Program-made: the position numbers and the translations under genes
NCBI RefSeq assembly: GCF_000526715.1
Contig: NZ_JAGP01000001.1
Span: 1 to 64,000, forward strand
DNA length: 64,000 nt
DNA from: Hydrogenovibrio kuenenii DSM 12350
GTDB lineage: Bacteria > Pseudomonadota > Gammaproteobacteria > Thiomicrospirales > Thiomicrospiraceae
Reading direction: 5' to 3'
Shown: piece by piece, positions 57,901 through 64,000 of the stretch
Numbering within the stretch: the first letter of the stretch is position 1
How the letters are laid out: each line of letters starts with the position of its first letter
Notes under the pieces: generated by a model
Told to the model about the DNA's origin: nothing
The model's input: only the letters and a program-made list of their open reading frames with translations
Databases searched by the model: none

Positions 57901-58805
57901 GGAGGTTCAATCAAATAGGTTATGGACGCATCGGCGACTCTATACCTGATTCAAGATTAATAGAGCTGTTGTCAATTTTGAATCAGTCAATATCAGGTTC
58001 ATTTAGTGTTATAAGCATTCTCAGGGGATTCATTCATAAAGATAAATCTATTAGTTCTATGTGTTCAGAATGTTTGAGAGCATTCAAAAATATTCTAACA
58101 GGGGACAGGGATGAAACTAAAAATTTCAGGCTCGACGATTTGGACGATGTATTAGATGTGTGCTTTAACACCACATCAGATGAAGTAGCTAAGGACATAA
58201 TTGATGAGTTTGTAGAAGGCATGATTTCATACCGACTTTGGAGTTATGAATGGGAAAAAGTTATTGAAGTACTTGTTCGAAAATTCCCTGAAATAGTTTT
58301 AGATTCTGTCTTTGTCGGTCATTGTGAAGATGATTATAATCATTGTGCCTATGAGATGTTTAGGGGAAAGCTACATAGAAGTATTTCCCCATTAAATTTA
58401 GTAGAAATTGAAAAATTAGTTCAATGGTGTGGTAAGAATCAGGAGCGTGTTAATCAAGTAGCTACTGCAGTTTCCATTTATATACCTGTAGATAAAGTGT
58501 CTCCATTAGAAAATCCTAAAAAGGTTTGTTTAAGTGATCAGATAAAAACGCTAATAGATTTAGCTGCGGATAAAACGGAAATAGTTGAAATTATAGCTGC
58601 TCGAATTCGACCTTCGAGCTGGTCAGGATCTTTAACCGACATCTTAGAAGTTCGGGCTAAGGCTTTTGAGGAACTGTTGACGAATGATTCAGCTGAAGTT
58701 AGAAAAGCAGCAATAGAAAAGTTGAAAACCATTCATCACTTAGTGAAAGTTAAGAGAAGTGAAGAAGCTAAAGAAAATGCTCAGAGAGAACAGCGTTTTG
58801 AATAG
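54987..58805 (+). CDS. Nuclease-STAND NTPase, AVAST-like, in transposon cargo
   Basis: A 1272-residue protein. Residues about 15-170 look like an Mrr/Cap4-type PD-(D/E)xK nuclease: GGLD (D55) then GFQVKK (Q78, K80), a D-x22-QxK arrangement. A STAND ATPase follows, with Walker A GLSGVGKT (242-249), Walker B AYVVLDNC (297-303) and EFAGGNARIAIALA resembling the NB-ARC GLPL region. The remaining 750 residues are helical and repeat-like (HEAT/TPR style), suited to sensing a ligand. This layout is that of antiviral STAND (Avs) proteins. It lies 37 bases after the RES gene with AAGAAGG before its ATG, so the two are likely co-expressed. What it senses is unknown. Confidence 0.8.
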   Translation: MVFFELEPADISNLNDSDLRELVARLCEAELTQKSISTKCVSWGGAQEAPDGGLDVSVSGAATVDKMGFVPRPNTGFQVKKHSMGQAACAKEMLDGGDVKNVIKDLACVNGAYIIVSGKDDCTDSMLKNRLLGMASAVSDLDEKDDLFLDFYGRDRLCSWLRRFPGVALWARLRLGKPLSGWKPYGRWAATPADQIDDFLLDEHPCVFDTNLNPKSPVSIRQGVETVRQKLSVAGSVVRITGLSGVGKTRFAQALFEDNVGSDALPMANVIYADLGNNLTPTATELISYLTANDLTAYVVLDNCPPDAHRQLQKQVSLSEGVKLSLLTIEYDISDDRPEETEVVHIEPSSHEIVSKLIQRRFPELGQLNARTIAEFAGGNARIAIALASQVDANESLINFSDDDLFQRLFHQRKGRDENLLESAEILSLVYSFNVSKTDFNDELETLAQISGLERRTLSRSQSELLQRQVAQQRGDWRAILPHALANRLAKRALQYLDFQDINTYLFKSENFRLLKSCAHRLGYLHDYEPAQQLAETWMLPGGPLNDLGSCDAQQLAVISYIAPVFPETLLQTIERASSTPNFCTRENKQFSTFVTLLRKVAYYDEYFDRAAGLILKFAESERKGENHNSIVNHLRELFSLYLSGTLATPERRRSFLKHLMCSDIPRQNEIAKELFSSAFQTSHWSSTTAFDFGARAMSYGWEPRNRKEQNDWYEGFTLLLSPLLKSGDELHEKWAKDLLAQNFRSLWSFAGCIDILEELITHNVNNGDWTEIWQSIKETLYFDGKNHPPEILLRLEKLEKLSAPKNLISEIRAYIFTPPWDLIKGKGKKYSEESYEEAILSVERLGVSAAAEPEIIRHLIPELWESRVASIDYFGKGFGIGVKDKRKALDLVIDLMTAQQCLEVEYSGFFYGFIQGIFETAPEIIQEVQSRFLDQPGLKPHAIHLLDAIPLTSWGEEKIIELAQKDEIEAWRFNQIGYGRIGDSIPDSRLIELLSILNQSISGSFSVISILRGFIHKDKSISSMCSECLRAFKNILTGDRDETKNFRLDDLDDVLDVCFNTTSDEVAKDIIDEFVEGMISYRLWSYEWEKVIEVLVRKFPEIVLDSVFVGHCEDDYNHCAYEMFRGKLHRSISPLNLVEIEKLVQWCGKNQERVNQVATAVSIYIPVDKVSPLENPKKVCLSDQIKTLIDLAADKTEIVEIIAARIRPSSWSGSLTDILEVRAKAFEELLTNDSAEVRKAAIEKLKTIHHLVKVKRSEEAKENAQREQRFE

Positions 58806-58835
58806 CTTGAGATTTAAGTTGAAAACTCTCATCAT

Positions 58836-58876
58836 GCAAGTCTTTTACTTGCGCACCACGCAAGTCATTTACTTGC
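58836..58876. repeat. Duplicated 17-base hairpin upstream of the second tniQ
   Basis: GCAAGTCTTTTACTTGC (58836-58852) and GCAAGTCATTTACTTGC (58860-58876): the same 6-bp stem twice, one loop base different, 24-base period. They lie between the nuclease-STAND stop and tniQ2. They could be protein-binding sites or RNA hairpins. Confidence 0.75.
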
Positions 58877-58913
58877 GCATTCAACACAAAGTGATGTTGA
58901 AAAGGCCAACAAT

Positions 58914-59813
58914 TTGTTGAAAATTCAAAATGATGAGCTGCTTCATAGTTACCTTTTTAGAGCTCATAAAACACATGGAATTTTTGACTACTCGAATATT
59001 GTGAACTCTAAAGGTGGATGGAAATCTTTTCCTGCCGTTTTGCCGGAAACGCTGCACCTATATCCATCTATAGATGAGAAGACTGTTCTAGATAAACTTC
59101 TTCGTATCCATGCTACGTCTGTTCCAAAAAAAATGTTCGAGTATGATTTTGGTTTTAGAAAGGATTTGGAGTATTTTTTTACTCAAAAAGATTATTCGTA
59201 TTCATCAATGATTAGGGTTTCAAAAACGGTTAGTATTCGTTTTTGTGATGCTTGTATCAAAGAACATATTCGAGAGCTTGGATATGGAATAATTGAAGAA
59301 TCTTGGTTTCATTATACAAGTTGTAGCATTCACAATAAGCCACTGTATATTTTACAAGTCAACTCTAGAAGTAGTGCCGTCGAGCAATTAAGTCAAGCTT
59401 TGCGTGGTGAATTGCCAGTATCAGCAAAGTCATCACCTAACTTTTTTCAGAACTATTTTACAAAAGAGTTTTTTGAGCATGAGTTAATTCATGCCCCATG
59501 TCTTTTTGATGCATTTAGTAATTTCATCAAGTATGTATCGAAGACGAAGCATGCAAAACGTATGTTGGGCAAGAGTTATAGTTCTAACAGGGAGATGGGG
59601 CAACGATATTTGTTGGAGCATGTATATCTTTACCTCAAGAAAAGTCGTCCAAGATTACTTAATAAATATTGGCAGAAGTATGCTCAAACAATACAGGTAA
59701 GCAGTGGTGTTTTAGACAAAAACGCATTTACAGTTGAGATGGTAAAGTTCTCTAATGCAAATTGTCGAGACTGCGAACATATGAGATGTGTTGTGAAATA
59801 TGGTGATTCTTAG
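58914..59813 (+). CDS. Second TniQ-family protein, short, inside cargo
   Basis: A 299-residue protein with the TniQ start pattern (DELLHSYLFRAHKTHG) and the zinc finger C111-x2-C114 ... C137-x2-H140 (RFCDACIKEH, TSCSIHNKPLY). A second cysteine group lies near the end (CRDCEHMRC). It lacks the long helix-turn-helix tail of the first TniQ. The start is TTG at 58914 (or TTG 58917); no in-frame ATG exists upstream. It may choose a different target class, such as mobile plasmids, or be a remnant of another element. It is separated from tnsABC by two cargo genes. Confidence 0.85.
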   Translation: MLKIQNDELLHSYLFRAHKTHGIFDYSNIVNSKGGWKSFPAVLPETLHLYPSIDEKTVLDKLLRIHATSVPKKMFEYDFGFRKDLEYFFTQKDYSYSSMIRVSKTVSIRFCDACIKEHIRELGYGIIEESWFHYTSCSIHNKPLYILQVNSRSSAVEQLSQALRGELPVSAKSSPNFFQNYFTKEFFEHELIHAPCLFDAFSNFIKYVSKTKHAKRMLGKSYSSNREMGQRYLLEHVYLYLKKSRPRLLNKYWQKYAQTIQVSSGVLDKNAFTVEMVKFSNANCRDCEHMRCVVKYGDS

Positions 59814-59951
59814 CTAATTTGATTATGTCGTTAGCTTAGTTATGCAATTTAGTGACTTAATTCGTGAGTGATAACTGTAAGATAATTAAAAAGATTTTAG
59901 TAACCTTTGACTGAACTTCGTTTTTTGAGTCAAGATTAAGGAAATTGAATC

Positions 59952-62900
59952 GTGATGACTGTAGAAGAGATTATTAATGATAAGAATTTAGACCAGCTAT
60001 TTTCCAAAAAAGATGGGACTTGTGCTATCCAGCTTTGGATTGCGCAAATAAAAATAGATAATCAAATAGATAGTCACATTTTGTATGGAAGAGTCCTCCC
60101 TTATAACTTTAGCTCAAATGAATGGAGCGCACCATTAAAAGATAACTTTAAGCCGTTTGACGAAATAAAAGCACAAGTGATTCGAGTTTCACTTTATTTC
60201 GAAAGCCGCTTTGCTAAGCAATTTATAGAGTTACTATCCGCTGGAAATGATCTGAAAAAGATTAGCGATACTTTTGGGTTTCAGTTTAGTAAAGGGTTAG
60301 AAAAGAGGGTTGGAACTGCAAGTCTAGGCAAGAATCTAATCCTCAAGCCATCATCATTTTTACTAAATAGAGATTCACACGATAGAAATACTATTCTAAG
60401 TCCGCATGGAAGTGCCGGAGTTGTGTGTGCAGCTATTTCAACTCTGAGTAAATATGAACTTATAAAAAACTTGGGGCTATATAGCGAAAAAATAATAAGT
60501 TATTTTGTGGAAAGGTTAAATGAGGAGACTGGCCTCAATTTTGCCAATGAAGATGCCGTTCGATTAGGTGATGTTGAGTTACTTGTTTTTCCAACATTAG
60601 ATAAGAACGAGATTGAACAACTGGATGTAAGCTGGCGAAGTAACCAAAATGAAATGAAAGTACGCCTAAATAACGTCCAGACGCTGCCCAGTCAAAAGTA
60701 TATTGTGCAGCTCAAGATTACGAATGATCATCAAGTAATTCTTTCAAGGGTAGCTCTTGTTGAGCGTGACGATGAAGACTTTATAGAGTGTTGTTTTGAA
60801 GTCCCTTCTCATTTGAAAAATATTGTTGATAGCACAGAAGTCGAAATCTATCGTCTAAACTCTACGGATGGTGTTGGACAGTTGTGTTGTTTTTGGAAGG
60901 GCGGTTATATTCGAGAGTTTTCTTCTATTATTCATGTTGTTGGCTCGGCCAATACCGATCCAGCAGCGCTTGGAAATTGGTTAAGTAAAATTAAAAACCC
61001 CAAAGAAGATATTAAAAAACGCTTGGATGCTTTGCAGGTGATTAATGATAGAAAAAATAAACATGAAGTATTGGTTGGTGGAAGAAAAGAAGATCCATGG
61101 GTTGAAGTAAATAGAAAAACAAAAAATTTAGTTTCTACTCTATGCCCTCCCCGCTCAGATAGCGAGTTTTTTGACAAAATGAGCGATAGCGACGGGGAAG
61201 GTTTTGTTCGTCTTGCAGAGTGGTTTAGAGAGTTGATTCAAAAGTATGGTAGTCACTATGTGTTGTATTTTGATCCATATTTTGAAGATGCTGGGGTTGG
61301 ATTAATTGCTCAAAATGCTTCATCGAAAAGTAAATATATTATTTTTACTACTGTGCCATCATTAGCAAAAGAAGTTGAACATTTCACTGCAAGATCAACT
61401 AAAAAAAGCATATTTAAGCTGCGTACTGATGAGAGCATTAAAAAACTTCAAAGTAAAAGAATAAGAAAATGCTCTAAAGAGACTAAAGTTAAAACTACGG
61501 ACTCTGGATGGCGCCGGATTGGGAACTTACTTGCATCTTGTAAGAGACTACATCAATATTTTGGTGCCATTGACTTCAAAATTTATGGCATGAAAGCCAG
61601 CGCACTTCATGACCGTTATATTATCGTTCTCGATCAAAATAAACTCCCTGTTGTTGGTTATAACATCTCTAACTCTATTCAGAAAGCTACTGAAAACCAC
61701 CCTCTTTTAATTACCCCTATTCCAATGGACACCCTGCAAAAGGTAGTGACCTATTCCCAAAGATTAATTAAAAGAGCATTAAGTCAGGATGAAGCTATAC
61801 AAGAGTTATTCGACTCTGAAAAAACTGAATTGGAACAGAAAAAAGTATTAAGCCCATTGTCTTTCTTAGATATAGCCGCTGCGGGGAATGTCTTGGCAAT
61901 ATGGACTGGTAATCTATCTTTGCAAAATTTAATGGGAGATTCCCTTCGTAATCAGATGCTGCAACTAGGATTAGTAGAGGGAATGTCGTTGAATCTAGAT
62001 AAAGTGTCAGGGTTAAATGCCTTCATAAAAAAGTATGATGAAAGACAATTCAATGCACAATGGAATGTTGTTGGGGAAGTTTTGGCGTACACAACGTCAG
62101 CTCATGTAATAGACAGTTCGAATGATGAGGGCTTCTTGTTATTGTTAGACCAGTATCTTCGAGAAAGTATTTCTGGAGTGCCGGATGAAAACAGTCCTAA
62201 TAAAATCGAGATAATGGATCCACGTTATTTTACACAGTCACTAGATGAGTTCTTTCACAGGACAGATCCAAACTTTCAAACTCATAGCGTAACGAGATAT
62301 ACGCTTGTTTCTTGGGGAGAATATTTTGCAATTAACATTTTGTGGAGGCATTCTCCTGAAAGGCTGGTGAACCTTGTTGAAGAAAGTACCAGCCATCTTC
62401 AAAATGAAGTTTCGTCTAAAAATGCAAAAAGGGTATCTGTAATGGGGCAAATAGTTGCTGAAATATCCCTTTCCATTGGATTTCGAGTCTTTAAAGGCAG
62501 ACACCTTAAAGCTTTGGCTGCAAGTACCAATAGTTTGATGAATTGGCACTGCTTTCTAGGGTTGGAGCTAGTTTTGCATAGGTTCAGGGATCAAAGTACT
62601 GCCTATGTGATGAAGTTTTTGTCACAGTATTCACAAGATGAAAAGATAAAAGTGTTAGGTTGGTTGTTACGTCGATTGCCAGAGCAAGATGAACATCAAA
62701 AAACAATTCAGGATACTAAGCAGGCTTTATTTGAAATCCTGCCACAAAAAATGAAGCAGTGTGATGTAGAGTTGTTAGTTACAAGTTTGCTTAGTCATAT
62801 GCGCCAAATTAAATGGAGTGAACCTTGGCTATTTGATGAAATAATTCAACCTTTGTTGGAAAGCGGCAGAGTTGACTATGACGATATTTGTGATGTCTGG

Positions 62901-63341
62901 ATTCGTGAGCTGGTTAATGATCTAAATGAGAAGTTTTCTGGAGGAAATGTAACCTTCCAGAAACACTTAGAAGGTAGGGTTACTCAAATCGCATCTTATT
63001 TGTTTGCTATGAGTTCTATAGAAGCCCAAACTAAGCACCTGAAAGCATTTAAGCAGATTTTAGATAAGTCCAAGCGTAACATTCTTCAGCCATTGGCCAG
63101 CACGACAAATTGGTCTAAGTGGAATGATTCTATAACAGTGGTTATATGGATTTATGCCTTTACTAAATGGATTGATTATTTCAAGGGTGAGAATGTTGTT
63201 CACAGTTCTTTCACAAAGTTGCAAGAAGATGCATTTTCAGTGATTGAGTTTCATTTAACAGACAACTTGGGCATATTAAAATATGATTTGCTTGCTTTCA
63301 TTGATGAGTCAGGATGCTTTCGTGTGAAACAAGATCAATGA
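59952..63341 (+). CDS. Large cargo protein with phospholipase-D-like HDRYI motif (VPA1262-like)
   Basis: A 1129-residue protein from GTG 59952 (ATG 59955 also possible). The N-terminal 340 residues are mixed alpha/beta. Residues about 430-600 look like a phospholipase-D-like domain: YVLYFDPYFED then LHDRYIIVLDQ, with H553 and R555 in an H-x-R variant of the HKD motif. The C-terminal half is helical with repeat character. The overall form recalls the VPA1262-type proteins named from Vibrio parahaemolyticus, which I offer from memory only. Genomic setting suggests phage or plasmid defence. It starts 138 bases after tniQ2. Confidence 0.65.
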   Translation: MMTVEEIINDKNLDQLFSKKDGTCAIQLWIAQIKIDNQIDSHILYGRVLPYNFSSNEWSAPLKDNFKPFDEIKAQVIRVSLYFESRFAKQFIELLSAGNDLKKISDTFGFQFSKGLEKRVGTASLGKNLILKPSSFLLNRDSHDRNTILSPHGSAGVVCAAISTLSKYELIKNLGLYSEKIISYFVERLNEETGLNFANEDAVRLGDVELLVFPTLDKNEIEQLDVSWRSNQNEMKVRLNNVQTLPSQKYIVQLKITNDHQVILSRVALVERDDEDFIECCFEVPSHLKNIVDSTEVEIYRLNSTDGVGQLCCFWKGGYIREFSSIIHVVGSANTDPAALGNWLSKIKNPKEDIKKRLDALQVINDRKNKHEVLVGGRKEDPWVEVNRKTKNLVSTLCPPRSDSEFFDKMSDSDGEGFVRLAEWFRELIQKYGSHYVLYFDPYFEDAGVGLIAQNASSKSKYIIFTTVPSLAKEVEHFTARSTKKSIFKLRTDESIKKLQSKRIRKCSKETKVKTTDSGWRRIGNLLASCKRLHQYFGAIDFKIYGMKASALHDRYIIVLDQNKLPVVGYNISNSIQKATENHPLLITPIPMDTLQKVVTYSQRLIKRALSQDEAIQELFDSEKTELEQKKVLSPLSFLDIAAAGNVLAIWTGNLSLQNLMGDSLRNQMLQLGLVEGMSLNLDKVSGLNAFIKKYDERQFNAQWNVVGEVLAYTTSAHVIDSSNDEGFLLLLDQYLRESISGVPDENSPNKIEIMDPRYFTQSLDEFFHRTDPNFQTHSVTRYTLVSWGEYFAINILWRHSPERLVNLVEESTSHLQNEVSSKNAKRVSVMGQIVAEISLSIGFRVFKGRHLKALAASTNSLMNWHCFLGLELVLHRFRDQSTAYVMKFLSQYSQDEKIKVLGWLLRRLPEQDEHQKTIQDTKQALFEILPQKMKQCDVELLVTSLLSHMRQIKWSEPWLFDEIIQPLLESGRVDYDDICDVWIRELVNDLNEKFSGGNVTFQKHLEGRVTQIASYLFAMSSIEAQTKHLKAFKQILDKSKRNILQPLASTTNWSKWNDSITVVIWIYAFTKWIDYFKGENVVHSSFTKLQEDAFSVIEFHLTDNLGILKYDLLAFIDESGCFRVKQDQ

Positions 63342-63359
63342 ACTTATTTAAGAAGGTAA

Positions 63360-63416
63360 ATGAATAAAAATCGCAAGCAGCGCTCGCTTTTATACGAAAT
63401 TTCTAAAAAAAGCTAA
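63360..63416 (+). CDS. Possible 18-residue small ORF
   Basis: ATG-AAT-AAA...AGC-TAA encoding MNKNRKQRSLLYEISKKS, preceded by AAGAAGG at good spacing, in the gap between two cargo genes. It may be a leader peptide or chance. Confidence 0.25.
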   Translation: MNKNRKQRSLLYEISKKS

Positions 63417-63437
63417 CTAGCTTAAATGGTAAAGATT

Positions 63438-64000
63438 ATGTCTGAATGGAAAAATAGTATTGTTACTTATATTGATCTGGTTGGTATAAAAGGCATTGCA
63501 GATCGAGGACAATCCATGGCTACAGATATAATGCGTAGTGTGCATCGTTTGGTTGAAATGGAAATGAATACAAATATGCCAAATCATGACCACTGCTATA
63601 TTTGGAATGATTCTGTTCTGCTTTTATCCGTTCTTGACGGCACATATTCCACTAGAAAAATTGATGATGTAATGAGAGATGCGAATGGTCTCAAGAGAAA
63701 AATAGATCAAATTAATCCTAGTTATGCCATTGCAGTAAAAGGACAAGTGTTTCCCGACGAAACAACATTCTATGCGCCAACGCATGATGGCTGTTCTAGT
63801 CAATCGAGAACGCTAAGGTTGAAAACTTCATCATATGCCATGGGAAATTGTTTCTTTATTGAGTCCGAGCTAGGAAAAAAACTAAAAAAACCATGGTATG
63901 TCGATAGCAGAATAGCAAAACAACTAAGTTCTACACAAACTCATACAAAACATAATGTGAAAATGCTTCCAAACAATAGTGAACGATCAGTGTGGGTATA
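63438..64000 (+). CDS. Nucleotidyl-cyclase-like protein, truncated by window end
   Basis: The frame is open from ATG 63438 to the window edge (about 187 codons seen, no stop). It has the order of a class III nucleotidyl cyclase/palm fold: VTYIDLVGIKG with D13 on a first strand, CYIWNDSVLLLS with an Asp (D58) in a hairpin about 45 residues later, and YAIAVKGQVF where cyclases have a G-x-x-x-G-x-V strand. I infer a possible cyclic nucleotide-making enzyme, as in Pycsar-type defence, but similarity is by pattern only. It lies 96 bases after the PLD-like gene on the same strand. Confidence 0.6.
   Translation, partial: MSEWKNSIVTYIDLVGIKGIADRGQSMATDIMRSVHRLVEMEMNTNMPNHDHCYIWNDSVLLLSVLDGTYSTRKIDDVMRDANGLKRKIDQINPSYAIAVKGQVFPDETTFYAPTHDGCSSQSRTLRLKTSSYAMGNCFFIESELGKKLKKPWYVDSRIAKQLSSTQTHTKHNVKMLPNNSERSVWV

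Larger units (their letters stand above)
47545..64000. mobile_element. Tn7-like transposon, left end to window edge (yhiN-attached)
   Basis: It starts with TGTGAAAAGACAAT three bases after the yhiN-like stop. Three repeats of a GACAATAAAGTTTGTCC-type TnsB site follow, then tnsA, tnsB, tnsC and tniQ/tnsD in the canonical order. Cargo on the same strand runs to the window end and the right end is not reached, so the element is at least 16.4 kb. No tnsE, CRISPR or cas genes are seen. Insertion just 3' of a conserved gene is the hallmark of TnsD-directed transposition. The yhiN 3' end is, to my knowledge, a recognised attachment locus for one Tn7-like lineage. Confidence 0.93.

Noticed and set aside
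47545-64000. CRISPR-associated (CAST) type of Tn7-like element
   Set aside because: No cas genes or repeat arrays appear in the visible 16.4 kb, and insertion after yhiN fits TnsD-type targeting. The unseen right part could still change this.

Overview
The window looks like chromosome of a marine, sulfur-oxidiser-type gammaproteobacterium. I lean towards the Thiomicrospira/Hydrogenovibrio group (Piscirickettsiaceae, Thiotrichales) from the mixture of hemCDXY, rho-trxA, mnmC, a type I-secreted giant adhesin and several c-di-GMP proteins. That placement is an impression and was not searched.

Region 1 (1-13649) is the 3' part of one giant RTX-type adhesin gene. About 26.7 copies of a 318-bp (106-residue) Ig-like repeat run to about 8494. 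Diverged Ig-like domains, a PA14 domain, a cadherin-like domain, a von Willebrand A domain, RTX-like Ca2+-binding repeats and a type I secretion C-terminus follow. Three single-base insertions in the first 2.6 kb of the array break the frame and together restore it. A Sel1-repeat protein with a degenerate Ser/Thr kinase domain follows.

Region 2 (15087-47541) is ordinary chromosome: apt, a GGDEF cyclase, argH, a periplasmic thioredoxin, the hemCDXY haem operon, a flagellar-type small gene behind a consensus sigma-28 promoter, hemW, an AsmA protein, trmB, mutY-yggX, a degenerate EAL-HDOD protein, hemE, a nuclease-fold protein, rpmE2, rho, trxA, uvrD, mnmC, a lipoprotein/small membrane protein/YfaZ operon, a GAF-HD-GYP phosphodiesterase, a metallo-beta-lactamase phosphodiesterase, a CinA/MoaB-like protein and a yhiN-like flavoprotein gene. 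An 18-19 base motif (CCCCAGCCTGGCAGATTTT core) occurs six times here, in both orientations, inside unrelated genes and as an inverted pair in an intergenic terminator. It behaves like an uptake-signal or other genome-wide motif.

Region 3 (47545 to beyond 64000) is the left part of a Tn7-like transposon inserted three bases after the yhiN-like stop codon. It has a TGT end with three TnsB-type binding repeats, then tnsA-tnsB-tnsC-tniQ with intact catalytic residues. The cargo on the same strand comprises a RES-domain (NAD+-cleaving toxin fold) protein, a 1272-residue nuclease-STAND NTPase, a second smaller TniQ protein preceded by a duplicated hairpin, a 1129-residue protein with a phospholipase-D-like HDRYI motif, and a truncated protein resembling a class III nucleotidyl cyclase. 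This is probably a mobile defence island. The RES plus nuclease-STAND pair and the PLD-like plus cyclase-like pair are the best candidates for undescribed systems. The right end is outside the window. I saw no tRNA, rRNA or CRISPR array.
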